Below are positions 53,807-62,274 of a DNA stretch of 64,000 bases, one piece after another. Source of the stretch: Sphingomonas sp. Root710 (GTDB taxonomy: Bacteria > Pseudomonadota > Alphaproteobacteria > Sphingomonadales > Sphingomonadaceae). Under the pieces are notes generated by a model that was given only the letters and a program-made list of their open reading frames with translations, did no database searches and was not told where the DNA came from. How positions within the stretch are numbered: position 1 is the stretch's first letter; each line of letters starts with the position of its first letter. Location: contig NZ_LMIB01000016.1 of the NCBI RefSeq assembly GCF_001429065.1, positions 319,684 through 383,683 of the forward strand. Reading direction: 5' to 3'. Made by a program: the position numbers and the translations under genes.

Positions 53807-54001
53807 GGCGGTCCCCTGCATTTTGCGTCCGCACCCTTGCCACGCGGATCGCTTCAGGATGCACTTTAGGAATCCGGCGATCGTTTGTCACACAGAATGA
53901 TGCTGCGGGGCAGTTTTGCGGTGGAATTCCAGCAAAAGGCGGAGCTTAGCGGGAGCCCGCTCGTTAAGCGGCGGACTCACTACCCAATGGAGACTTCCGA
54001 C

Positions 54002-54634
54002 ATGGCCTTCCAGCTTCCCCCGCTCCCCTTCGACCGCGCCGCGCTGGAGCCGGTCCTGTCGGCCGAGAGCTTCGACTATCATCATGGCAAGCATCACAAG
54101 GCCTATATCGACAAGGTCAATGGCTGGATCGGCGAGAAGGGGCTCGAGGGTAAATCGCTGGTCGAGGTGATCCGTCTCGCCAAGGACCAGGGCGACAAGC
54201 CGCTCAGCAACAATGCCGGGCAGATCTGGAATCATGATTTCTTCTGGCAGTGCCTCGCCCCCGAAGGGTCGACGCAGCCGTCCGGCAAGCTCGCCCAGAT
54301 GATCGAGGCGGCGTTCGGAAACCGGCAGGGGCTGGTCGAGAAGCTGGCCGCTGAAGCCGTCGGCCATTTCGGCAGCGGCTGGGCCTGGCTGGTGCTGGCG
54401 GGCGACGCGCTCAAGATCACCTCGCTCCACGACGGCGAAACCCCGCTCGGCCAGGAGGGGATCAAGCCGCTCCTCACCCTTGATGTGTGGGAGCACGCCT
54501 ATTATATCGACTATCGCAACGCGCGGCCGAAATTCGCCGAGGAAGTGCTCGGCAAGGTGATCAACTGGGACTTCGTGTCGCGGAACATCGAGGGCGACGC
54601 GGTGGCGCAGGGCGATCTGGCGCAGGCGGCGTAA
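54002..54634 (+). CDS. sodB: Iron/manganese superoxide dismutase
   Basis: SodB dismutates superoxide in the cytoplasm. From ATG 54002 the 210-residue product starts MAFQLPPLPFDRAALEPVL; the metal ligands are His in DYHHGKHH, His in NHDFFWQCL, Asp in TLDVWEHAY and His in VWEHAYYIDY. The QxxGHFGSGWAWLV region is typical of Fe-type. A GGAG site sits at 53988-53991. The 195-nt spacer has a GCTTA-GCGGG/CCCGC-TAAGC hairpin. Confidence 0.95.
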   Translation: MAFQLPPLPFDRAALEPVLSAESFDYHHGKHHKAYIDKVNGWIGEKGLEGKSLVEVIRLAKDQGDKPLSNNAGQIWNHDFFWQCLAPEGSTQPSGKLAQMIEAAFGNRQGLVEKLAAEAVGHFGSGWAWLVLAGDALKITSLHDGETPLGQEGIKPLLTLDVWEHAYYIDYRNARPKFAEEVLGKVINWDFVSRNIEGDAVAQGDLAQAA

Positions 54635-54651
54635 GACCCTCCAAATCCATT

Positions 54652-54783
54652 CGTCATGCTGAACTTGTTTCAGCATCCACTCATCCGCACGGGGATGATC
54701 TGGAAGGGGCGCGGCGTCGCCACGCTCTATCTCTGGATTCGCCCCTGCCGCCCGGTGGATGCTGAAACAAGTTCAGCATGACG
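54652..54783. repeat. Inverted-repeat element, CGTCATGCTGAAC family (copy 5)
   Basis: Near-perfect inverted ends (CGTCATGCTGAACTTGTTTC and complement) flank an 80-nt core, between convergent sodB and chemoreceptor genes. Confidence 0.9.
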
Positions 54784-54808
54784 GTTGAGGAAATATCGCG
54801 GCGACGTT

Positions 54809-56122
54809 CTAAGCCGCGCCGATATCCTCCAGAAAGACGTTCAGGCGCCGTTGCAGCCGGTCGGCGCCGGTGCCGAGCGAGCGGGCAATGCTGATCATCG
54901 CCTCCGAGCCGGTGGCGGCGTCGCTGGCGGTGGCGCTGATGTCGGCGGCCTGGAGGCGGATATGGTCGTTGGCGTCGGCGGCGTCGCGCACCTTGGCGCT
55001 GATCCGCTGGCTCGCCGCGCCGTTGCGCGCCACCGCCTCGTCGATCGAGGAGGCGAGCCCGTCGAGGGTCGCCACCGCCGCTTCGATTCCGGCCTGGCCG
55101 GCGGCGACGCTGCCCACCCCGTTGCGGACGTTCAGTATGCGCTGGGCGACCTGACCCGCGGCGTCGCGAGTCTGCTGGGCAAGCGCCTTCACTTCGGACG
55201 CCACCACCGCGAAGCCGCGGCCCGCCTCGCCCGCCCGCGCCGCCTCGATCGTCGCATTGAGCGCGAGCAGGTTGATGTGGCGCGCGATCCTGTCGATCGT
55301 CTCGACCACCTCGCCGATCTCGCGGGTGGTTTCCGAGAGCTGGCGGGCGCGGATGCCGCCATCCTCGATCAATTCGCCGACCCGCATGGTGGAGGCGCGC
55401 GCCTCGGCGACCTCGCGGCCTAGGATTTCGAGTTCGCCCGCGAGCTGATGCCCCTGCGCGGCGATGTCGCCCACATTGTCCGCCGCCTGGGTCGCCGCCG
55501 CCATGACCGACAGGCCCTTGGCCCCCGCCTCGCCCGCGCGCGCGCTCATGTCCTGCGCGGCATCCTGTAGCCGGGCGGAGGCGCTCGCGATCTCGTGCGA
55601 CATCTGCGCAGCCTCGGCACGCATCGCTTGGGAGGCATCGGCGATCCGCCGCAGCCGCGCGGCGCGGCGCGCGCCCAGCACCGCTTCGCGATCGGCGGCC
55701 ATGCGCAGCAGGGTGCGGCCATTGACCGCTCCGGCGAAGCGGCCCTGCCGGGTCAGGATCAGCGCTTCATAGCCCTGCCCCTGCGAGATCAGCGCGAAGA
55801 AATGGCCGAGTCCCGCATCGATCTCGGCGATCGGCAGCGGGCGGACGAAATCGTCGAGCTGGCGGTAGAGGCTGTCATTCTGGAGCAGCGCGTGGCCGAA
55901 GGGGTTGAGCAGCAGCGCGCGGATATCGCGTTCGAGCACCGCGCCGACCGGATGGCCCTCGGCATCGACCACCGGCAGCGCCTCGATCTCGGGCGTCGCG
56001 CGGAACAGCGCGATCGCCTCGCGCAGTTCGGCATCCTCGCGGATCGTCTGGGTCGTCAGCGCGCGGTCGGGCAGCGCGCCGTTCTGCAGATCGGGGACTA
56101 TCGCGGCAAGGCTGGTCATCAT
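54809..56122 (-). CDS. Soluble chemoreceptor with N-terminal CBS-like domains
   Basis: A 437-residue protein with no membrane helix. The first 150 residues look like a CBS pair ([20 protein letters not shown] and a second [20 protein letters not shown] repeat). The rest is an MCP signalling domain with the hairpin tip [20 protein letters not shown] and [15 protein letters not shown]. It would couple a bound ligand (often a nucleotide for CBS domains) to CheA. No che genes are adjacent. Confidence 0.88.
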   Translation of the reverse strand: MMTSLAAIVPDLQNGALPDRALTTQTIREDAELREAIALFRATPEIEALPVVDAEGHPVGAVLERDIRALLLNPFGHALLQNDSLYRQLDDFVRPLPIAEIDAGLGHFFALISQGQGYEALILTRQGRFAGAVNGRTLLRMAADREAVLGARRAARLRRIADASQAMRAEAAQMSHEIASASARLQDAAQDMSARAGEAGAKGLSVMAAATQAADNVGDIAAQGHQLAGELEILGREVAEARASTMRVGELIEDGGIRARQLSETTREIGEVVETIDRIARHINLLALNATIEAARAGEAGRGFAVVASEVKALAQQTRDAAGQVAQRILNVRNGVGSVAAGQAGIEAAVATLDGLASSIDEAVARNGAASQRISAKVRDAADANDHIRLQAADISATASDAATGSEAMISIARSLGTGADRLQRRLNVFLEDIGAA

Positions 56123-56208
56123 CGGCTCCTTACGGGTCCGATTAGACTTAAGGCGTAAACAGCCGGTAAGCCGGGTGTGACAACTCTATGAAAGTTCGAT
56201 GAAAAATC

Positions 56209-56360
56209 TCTCTCCCTGCAGGGGAGAGGGGGGACCGCCGCGAAGCGGTGGTGGGTGAGGGCACGCGCCCTATCCGGCCGTTATACCGTGGATAGGGCGC
56301 GTGCCCTCACCTTCCCACTGGCTTCGCCAGCGGGCCCCTTCCTCTCCCAAATGGGAGAGG
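56209..56360. repeat. Inverted-repeat element, CTCTCCCG family (copy 2), with a 21-bp perfect palindrome
   Basis: The outer arms are CTCTCCCTGCAGGGGAGAG and CTCTCCCAAATGGGAGAG hairpins. At the centre GTGAGGGCACGCGCCCTATC and one more base (56255-56275) pair perfectly with 56290-56310. It fills the spacer between yciB (minus) and the chemoreceptor start. Confidence 0.85.
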
Positions 56361-56370
56361 AGCTTTTTGC

Positions 56371-56994
56371 TCACCCCTGCGGCGGCAGCGCCGCGTCCTC
56401 GGCCTTTTCGGCGTTGAGACCGTGCTTCATCAGCATCGGGACATTGGCGAAGGCGAACAGGATCGTCGCGGGCATCGCGCCCCACAGCTTGTAGCCGAGC
56501 CAGAATTCCATGCTGGTCGAGCGCCACACCGCCTCGTTCGCCACCGCCATCGCGACGAAGAACAGCGCCCAATTGCGGGTCAGCTTGGTCCAGCCGGTAT
56601 CGGTGAGGCCGGGATAAGCCTGGCCCAGCACCAGCTTGAGCGTGGGGCGGTCGCTCCACAGGCCAAAGCCGAGGATTGCGGCGACCATCAGATAATAGAC
56701 GGTCGGCTTCATCTTGATGAAGGTTGCGTCGTGCAGCCAGACGGTGAGCCCGCCGAACACCAGCACCATCGCGCCCGAGAACCATAGCATCGCCGATATC
56801 CGGCGTGTCGTGAGCCAGGAGGTGACGATCGCGGCGAGGGTGGCGGCCATGAAGACGCCGGTCGACAGCACGATATTCTTGGTGAACCAGTAGACCGCGA
56901 GATAGACGAGCAGCGGCCCGAGGTCGATCGCCAGCCGCATCGCCGGGCCGGGCTCGCGGGCCTTGTCGCCGGACTTCAACGCAACGTCACCCAT
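56371..56994 (-). CDS. yciB: Septation protein A homologue (YciB/IspZ)
   Basis: A 207-residue inner-membrane protein with five helices, DLGPLLVYLAVYWF near the start, KMKPTVYYLMVAAIL and WFLGYK-like MEFWLGYKLWG near the end. YciB helps cell division and envelope synthesis in gamma-proteobacteria. It starts at the stop base of ftsY (56994), so the two are coupled. Confidence 0.92.
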   Translation of the reverse strand: MGDVALKSGDKAREPGPAMRLAIDLGPLLVYLAVYWFTKNIVLSTGVFMAATLAAIVTSWLTTRRISAMLWFSGAMVLVFGGLTVWLHDATFIKMKPTVYYLMVAAILGFGLWSDRPTLKLVLGQAYPGLTDTGWTKLTRNWALFFVAMAVANEAVWRSTSMEFWLGYKLWGAMPATILFAFANVPMLMKHGLNAEKAEDAALPPQG

Positions 56995-57929
56995 TATCTG
57001 CTGATCCTCTCCAGGCCCGCGATCGCGCGGGCCACTTCGGCGGGGTCGAAGGGCTTGAGGTCGTCGACCCCTTCGCCCAGCCCGATCGCATGCACAGGCA
57101 TGCCATAACGCTCCGCCGCCGCGACCAGGACGCCGCCGCGCGCGGTGCCGTCCAGCTTGGTCATGATCAGGCCGGTCACGCCCGCCGTCTCCTTGAATAT
57201 CTCTATCTGGCTTAACGCATTCTGTCCGGTCGTGGCGTCGAGCACCAGCAGCACGTCATGCGGCGCCGCCGGGTTCAACCGCCCGAGAACCTTCCTGATC
57301 TTCGCCAGCTCGTCCATCAGGCCAGTCTTGTTCTGCAAACGACCGGCGGTGTCGACGATCAGCACGTCGATGCCCTTCGCGGTGCCCTGCTTGACCCCTT
57401 CATAGACGAGGCCCGCCGCATCGCCGCCCTCGGCGCCGGTGATGATCGGCACGTCGACCCGCTCGGCCCAGACCTTGAGCTGGCCGATCGCGGCGGCGCG
57501 GAAGGTGTCCCCCGCGACGAGCATGACCGCATAGTCCTGCTCCTTCAGCCAATGCGCGAGCTTGGCGATCGTCGTCGTCTTGCCCGATCCGTTGACGCCG
57601 ATCACCAGGATCACCTGCGGACGCGGAAAGGCCTCGATCTCAAGCGGCTTGGCGACGGGGGCCAGCACCTTCTCGATCTCCTGCGCGACGATCTCGCGCA
57701 GCGCGCGTTCGTCGAGCCCCTTCTCGAACATCTCGCCCTTCAGCCGCTCGCGGATGCGGCCCGCGGTGACGGGGCCGAGGTCCGACGCGATCAGCGCCTC
57801 CTCGATCTCGTCGAGCGTCTGTGCGTCGAGCGCGGCCTTGCCGAACAGGCCGGTGAGATTCTCGCCCAGCTTGTCGGATGTCTTGCGGAAGCCGCCGAAC
57901 AATTTGTCGCGCCAGCTCGTCTCGCTCAT
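56994..57929 (-). CDS. ftsY: Signal recognition particle receptor FtsY
   Basis: FtsY is the SRP-receptor GTPase guiding ribosomes to SecYEG. From ATG 57929 the 311-residue product has the NG domain only, with G1 VIGVNGSGKTTTIAKLA, G2 AGDTFRAAAIGQL, G3 DTAGRLQNK, G4 TKLDGTARGG and a terminal G5-like GEGVDDLKPF. It lacks the long acidic A domain of E. coli. It overlaps mtaB by 4 nt. Confidence 0.96.
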   Translation of the reverse strand: MSETSWRDKLFGGFRKTSDKLGENLTGLFGKAALDAQTLDEIEEALIASDLGPVTAGRIRERLKGEMFEKGLDERALREIVAQEIEKVLAPVAKPLEIEAFPRPQVILVIGVNGSGKTTTIAKLAHWLKEQDYAVMLVAGDTFRAAAIGQLKVWAERVDVPIITGAEGGDAAGLVYEGVKQGTAKGIDVLIVDTAGRLQNKTGLMDELAKIRKVLGRLNPAAPHDVLLVLDATTGQNALSQIEIFKETAGVTGLIMTKLDGTARGGVLVAAAERYGMPVHAIGLGEGVDDLKPFDPAEVARAIAGLERISR

Positions 57930-59185
57930 GCGGTCATGCCTGTTGCTGTTCCCTTGAGGCCATCGCCATCGAGGCCGGTAATGGTGGTGGTGACGATCCG
58001 CCCGGGTTCGGGCGCGGCACCGTCGAAACGCACATGCGCGAAATTCGCCGCATGGCCGCCGCCGCCGCGTTCGGCCAGCACCTCCTGGCGGCTGCCGACC
58101 AGGGTCGAGAGCCAAGCTGCGCGCCGTGCGGCCGCGCGCTCACGCAGGTGCGCGGCGCGGCGGCGGATGGTCGCCTTGTCGAGCTGCGGCATCCGCGCGG
58201 CGGGGGTGCCCGCGCGCGGCGAATAGGGAAAGACATGGCCGAAGACGATGTCGCAATCGTCGATCAGCGCGGCGCTGTTCGCGGCCATCGCCTCGTCCTC
58301 GGTCGGGAAACCGGCGATCAGGTCCGCGCCGATCGCGATATCGGGCCGGGCGGCCTTGAGGCGTTCGACCATCGCCACGGCATCCGCCCGGCTGTGGCGG
58401 CGCTTCATCCGCTTGAGGATCATGTCGTCGCCGGCCTGTAGCGACAGATGGAGGTGCGGCATGATCCGTGCCTCCTGGGTCAGCAGCGCGAAGAGGCGAT
58501 CGTCGATTTCGACCGAATCGAGCGACGACAGGCGCAGCCGCTTCAGTCCGGGGACATGCGCCAATATGCGCTCTACCAACATGCCCAGGGTCGGCGCACC
58601 GGGAAGGTCGGGGCCGTAGCTGGTCAGGTCGACCCCGGTCAGCACCACCTCGGCATGGCCCTGGTCGACCAGCGTCCGGATACGGTCGATCACCAGTCCG
58701 GCGGGGACCGAGCGGCTGTTGCCCCGGCCATAGGGGATCACGCAGAAGGTGCAGCGGTGGTCGCAGCCATTCTGCACCTCGACGAAGGCGCGGGCATGAT
58801 CGGTGAAGGCGGCGGCCATGTGCGGCGCGGTCTCGCGGACGGCCATGATATCGGAGACATGGATGTCAGCGGTCTGCCCCGCCGCGAAGCCGAACAGATC
58901 GGCGCGGCCCTTGTCGGCATTGCCGATCACCCGCGCCACCTCGGGCATCGCCGCGAAGGTGCCGGGCTCGGTCTGCGCGGCGCAGCCGGTGACGACGATG
59001 CGGGCATCGGGGCGGCGGCGCGCGGCCTGGCGGATCGCCTTGCGCGCCTGCTTGACCGCCTCGGCGGTGACCGCACAGCTGTTGACGATGATCAGGTCGC
59101 CGGCCTCGCGGGCGAGGTCGCGCATCGCTTCGCTCTCGGCGATGTTGAGCCGGCAGCCGAGGGTGATCAGCTCGGGGCCGCTCAT
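57926..59185 (-). CDS. mtaB: tRNA t6A37 methylthiotransferase MtaB
   Basis: MtaB is a radical-SAM enzyme that adds a methylthio group to t6A37 of certain tRNAs. From ATG 59185 the 419-residue product has the N-terminal UPF0004 Cys set (GCRLN, NSCAV, GCAAQ) and the radical-SAM cluster CDHRCTFC in QNGCDHRCTFCVIPYGRG, then GVDLTSYG and a C-terminal TRAM-like domain. It overlaps ftsY and dapF by 4 nt each, so dapF-mtaB-ftsY-yciB form one operon. Confidence 0.94.
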   Translation of the reverse strand: MSGPELITLGCRLNIAESEAMRDLAREAGDLIIVNSCAVTAEAVKQARKAIRQAARRRPDARIVVTGCAAQTEPGTFAAMPEVARVIGNADKGRADLFGFAAGQTADIHVSDIMAVRETAPHMAAAFTDHARAFVEVQNGCDHRCTFCVIPYGRGNSRSVPAGLVIDRIRTLVDQGHAEVVLTGVDLTSYGPDLPGAPTLGMLVERILAHVPGLKRLRLSSLDSVEIDDRLFALLTQEARIMPHLHLSLQAGDDMILKRMKRRHSRADAVAMVERLKAARPDIAIGADLIAGFPTEDEAMAANSAALIDDCDIVFGHVFPYSPRAGTPAARMPQLDKATIRRRAAHLRERAAARRAAWLSTLVGSRQEVLAERGGGGHAANFAHVRFDGAAPEPGRIVTTTITGLDGDGLKGTATGMTA

Positions 59186-59988
59186 CCGAAGCTGCCCAGC
59201 TCCGCTTCCGCCGTGAAGACATGGGTGGCGGGCCCCGCCATGCTGATGCGATCGCCCGGGCCCCAGCCGATCACCAGCGGGCCGCCCGGCAGGGTGACCG
59301 TGACCGGCGAATCGACCAGCCCGGCGCGGATCGCCGAGACGGCGGTCGCGCAGGCGCCGGTGCCGCAGGCGTCGGTCAGCCCGACACCGCGCTCCCAGAC
59401 GCGCAGGCGGATGTTGGCACGGTCGTCGACCGTCGCGACATTGACGTTCACGCGGGCGGGAAAGAGCGGATCGGTCTCGATCAGCGGGCCCAGCCGGTCG
59501 AGCTCGACCGCGTCGGTATCGGGCACGAAGAAGATGACATGCGGGTTGCCGACATTGGCGGCCGTCGGCGTTGTGAGATCCTCCCAGCCGACCGGCATCG
59601 ACCGGGTGTCCATCGCATAGGCGAGCGGTATGGCGTCCCAGTCGAATCGCGGGGCTTCGAGCTCGACGGTGACCCGATCGCCCACGCTGGTGCCGCTGAG
59701 CATGCCGCCGAGCGATTCGATCATAGCGTCGCCGCCGAGCAGGCTGACGACGCAGCGGGTGGCGTTGCCGCACGCCTCGACCTCGCCGCCGTCGGCGTTG
59801 AAGATCCGCATCCGCGCATCGGCAATGGCAGAGGGTTCGAGCAGGATCAGCTGGTCGCAGCCGATCCCGGTCTTGCGGTCCGCCATGGCGCGCGCGCGCG
59901 CCTCGGTCATCTCGACCGGCTGCTCGCGCGCATCGATTACCACGAAGTCGTTGCCGAGACCGTGCATCTTGTGAAAACGGACCATCAT
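59182..59988 (-). CDS. dapF: Diaminopimelate epimerase
   Basis: DapF interconverts LL- and meso-diaminopimelate for lysine and peptidoglycan. The 268-residue protein has the two catalytic cysteines in EACGNATRCV (about 75) and TDACGTGACATA (about 220), and HKMHGLGNDFVV at the start. Two adjacent ATGs at 59988 and 59985 are possible. It is the first gene of the operon leading to yciB. Confidence 0.96.
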   Translation of the reverse strand: MMVRFHKMHGLGNDFVVIDAREQPVEMTEARARAMADRKTGIGCDQLILLEPSAIADARMRIFNADGGEVEACGNATRCVVSLLGGDAMIESLGGMLSGTSVGDRVTVELEAPRFDWDAIPLAYAMDTRSMPVGWEDLTTPTAANVGNPHVIFFVPDTDAVELDRLGPLIETDPLFPARVNVNVATVDDRANIRLRVWERGVGLTDACGTGACATAVSAIRAGLVDSPVTVTLPGGPLVIGWGPGDRISMAGPATHVFTAEAELGSFG

Positions 59989-60030
59989 TGCCCGCGCGAC
60001 TTAGGGATTTGGGGGCTGGAAGTCCACTAT

Positions 60031-60049
60031 CCTCCCCGGCACGGGGAGG
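60031..60049. repeat. CCTCCCCG hairpin between dapF and the GGDEF-EAL gene
   Basis: CCTCCCCG (60031-60038) and CGGGGAGG (60042-60049) pair perfectly across GCA. It is the same hairpin type as the one inside uvrA. Confidence 0.75.
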
Positions 60050-60055
60050 ATCAGG

Positions 60056-61699
60056 TCAGGCGCGTTTGCGGCGGCCCTGCCGGATCGACACCGTCTCGCC
60101 GGCCACCGCGCTGGGCGAGGCGGCGATCAGCAGGCCGCGTTCGGCGAGCAGCGCGCGGGTCGAGCGGGCGGGCGCGGCGCGCCCGAAATGCCAGCCCTGG
60201 CCGGTCGCGCAGCCATAGGCCCGCAACATCGCCAATATCTCATCATTCTCGATGCCTTCGGCCATCGCCGCGACGCCCAGGCTGTCGGCGAGCGAGACGA
60301 TCATCCGCACCAGCGCGGCGGCGTCGGCATCGGCCGCCATCCGCGTCACGAAGCTGCGGTCGACCTTGATCCGGTCGAGCGGGAGCGCGCGCAGATGGGT
60401 CAGGCTCGAATAACCGGTGCCGAAATCGTCGAGGGCGATGCGAATGCCCTGATTCTTGAGGCTCGAAATGATTGCGCTGGCAAAGCCGAGATTCTCGAAC
60501 AAGGCCGCCTCGGTGATCTCCACCTCCAGCCGTTCTGCGGGGAAATTCATCTCGGTCAACAGCTTGACGATCTTCTGGGCGAGCCAGGGATCGCGCATCT
60601 GGCTCGGGCTGATGTTGACCGCGAGCAGCAGGCGCGGGTCCCAGTGCCGGGCCTCCTCGATCGCGCTGCGCATCACCGACATCGACAATTCGCCGATCAG
60701 GCCCGATTCCTCGGCGACGGGGATGAAGCGCGCGGGTTCGATCACGCCATGGTCGGGATGTTCCCAGCGGGCGAGCAGCTCGAAGCCGATCAGCGCGCCG
60801 CTGGCGAGATCGACCTGCTGTTCGAACCAGGGGACGATCTGGCCGCTGGGGATGCCGGCGCGCAGGCCGAGTTCGACCTCGTTGCGCAGTTCGAGCTCGC
60901 GCTCCATCGTCGCGTCGAACCACAGCCGCTGGTTCCGCCCGGCGCGCTTGGCGGCGTAGAGGGCGATATCCGACCGGCGCATCAGCGTGTCGATCGTCCG
61001 GCAACCGGCCTCGGTACGGGCGATGCCCATCGACGCGCCGATATGCGCCTCCACTCCGGCGATCAGGAAGGGCTGCGCCATCCGCGCGATGATCGCGTCG
61101 GCGACGCTGTCGACCGATGCGGGCTGGGCCGGATCGAAGGGAAAGGCGCAGGCGAATTCGTCGCCGCCCAGCCGGGCCGCAACGGCGGAGGCCGGCAGCG
61201 GCGCGGTGATCGCGGCGGAGGCGGCGCGGAGCAGCTGGTCCCCGGCGATATGGCCGTGGAGATCGTTGACCGACTTGAAATGGTCGAGGTCGATCAGGAA
61301 CATCGCGATCGCGCGATCATGCTTCAGCGCGGCGTCGATCAGCCGGGCGCCGCCGTCGCCGAGCGCGCGGCGGTTGAGCAGGCCGGTCAGCGGATCGCTG
61401 GTCGCCAGTTCGCTGGCGCGCGCCTCGGCGGCACGGCGAAGCGACACTTCCTGCTTGAGCGCGCGGAAACGCCGCCAGCCGAGCAGCGACAGCGCGACGT
61501 TGAGCAGCAGCACAGAGACGAGGAGATTGTCGCTGATCGACAGGCCGCCGTTGATCGAGCGATAGACCGACTTCACCACCGTCCAGCCCGAGGCGATCAC
61601 CAGCAGGGTGGCGGCGATGCTGATCCCGGCGGTGAGCAGGTCACGGCGATCGTCGGGCGTGCCCGTGGAGGCGCCCTCCATGATCGACCTGCCCTCCAT
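60056..61699 (-). CDS. GGDEF-EAL c-di-GMP protein, membrane-anchored
   Basis: A 547-residue protein: two membrane helices (about 24-42 and 58-74), then a GGDEF domain with an intact RLGGDEF active site near residue 177, then an EAL domain with FELLARW (E-x-L form), NISPSQM, ITEAALF, DDFGTGYSS and AEGIEN. It could make and break c-di-GMP. The EAL catalytic Glu in ITE, DDFG and the AEGIE motif look functional. Its target is unknown. Confidence 0.92.
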   Translation of the reverse strand: MEGRSIMEGASTGTPDDRRDLLTAGISIAATLLVIASGWTVVKSVYRSINGGLSISDNLLVSVLLLNVALSLLGWRRFRALKQEVSLRRAAEARASELATSDPLTGLLNRRALGDGGARLIDAALKHDRAIAMFLIDLDHFKSVNDLHGHIAGDQLLRAASAAITAPLPASAVAARLGGDEFACAFPFDPAQPASVDSVADAIIARMAQPFLIAGVEAHIGASMGIARTEAGCRTIDTLMRRSDIALYAAKRAGRNQRLWFDATMERELELRNEVELGLRAGIPSGQIVPWFEQQVDLASGALIGFELLARWEHPDHGVIEPARFIPVAEESGLIGELSMSVMRSAIEEARHWDPRLLLAVNISPSQMRDPWLAQKIVKLLTEMNFPAERLEVEITEAALFENLGFASAIISSLKNQGIRIALDDFGTGYSSLTHLRALPLDRIKVDRSFVTRMAADADAAALVRMIVSLADSLGVAAMAEGIENDEILAMLRAYGCATGQGWHFGRAAPARSTRALLAERGLLIAASPSAVAGETVSIRQGRRKRA

Positions 61700-61830
61700 T
61701 GCCTTCTCCGGTGCTTCAGCGAGCGGGCAATCTAGGGGGTTGAGGTTGCCAACTGTTTAATGGCACACCCTTACGCAATCGATTTTAGGCGGAATTTAGC
61801 GCCATTTTCGATCGAGTTGGGCGCTAGCCG

Positions 61831-62073
61831 TCACGCTTCTTCCTCGAAGGTGACGGCGACATCGGCATTTGCCGACAGGCGGACCGCTTCACCCTCGACG
61901 GCGGCGACAAGCCCGCCCGCAATATAATGATGGTGGCCCTTATGCTGGCCTTCGCCCGCATCGGCCTTGGTCAGCTTGATGCGGCCGCCTTCGACGGCGT
62001 CGACGGTGCCGACATGGACGCCATCGGCGCCGATGACGTCCATATGCTCACGGATGTTCGAAAGATCGGCCAT
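61831..62073 (-). CDS. DUF2171-family protein
   Basis: From ATG 62073 the 80-residue product has the PRC-barrel-like DUF2171 layout: HMDVIGADGVHVGTVDAVEG, KLTKADAG and a His-rich turn QHKGHHHYIAG, followed by VEGEAVRLSANAD. It is a small cytoplasmic protein of unknown function found in many alphaproteobacteria. It shares a 201-nt divergent spacer with aceA. Confidence 0.85.
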   Translation of the reverse strand: MADLSNIREHMDVIGADGVHVGTVDAVEGGRIKLTKADAGEGQHKGHHHYIAGGLVAAVEGEAVRLSANADVAVTFEEEA

Positions 62074-62134
62074 CATAGTCTCCTTAGCTGTCCGGGCCGA
62101 ACGCATGAGCGACCGAGAAGCCCCATCGAGATTT

Positions 62135-62157
62135 TGTAAACTTCTTACAAGTTTGCA
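62135..62157. promoter_or_regulatory. Inverted-repeat operator candidate upstream of aceA
   Basis: TGTAAACTT (62135-62143) and AAGTTTGCA (62149-62157) form an inverted repeat with one mismatch and a 5-nt centre, 118 nt before aceA and 62 nt before the DUF2171 start. The TTTGCA/TGYAAA core recalls the TTTGCAAA-type sites bound by short-chain fatty acyl/glyoxylate-bypass regulators (RamB/ScfR). That link is inferred. Confidence 0.5.
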
Positions 62158-62274
62158 TGATCTGTGATGCTATGGTTGACCGCTCGACCTTCTTTTCAGG
62201 CCGAGAGGGGCTGACATTCCAGCGTTTAAGGCGCTTTCCCGACTCATCAATTTGTCGAGTCAGGGAATCGTGTC

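Noticed and set aside
57926-59773. A 615-residue frame extending mtaB upstream through dapF
   Set aside because: The MtaB family start is clearly MSGPELITLGCRLN at 59185; the added N-terminus is Arg/Gly-rich and antisense-like to dapF codons.
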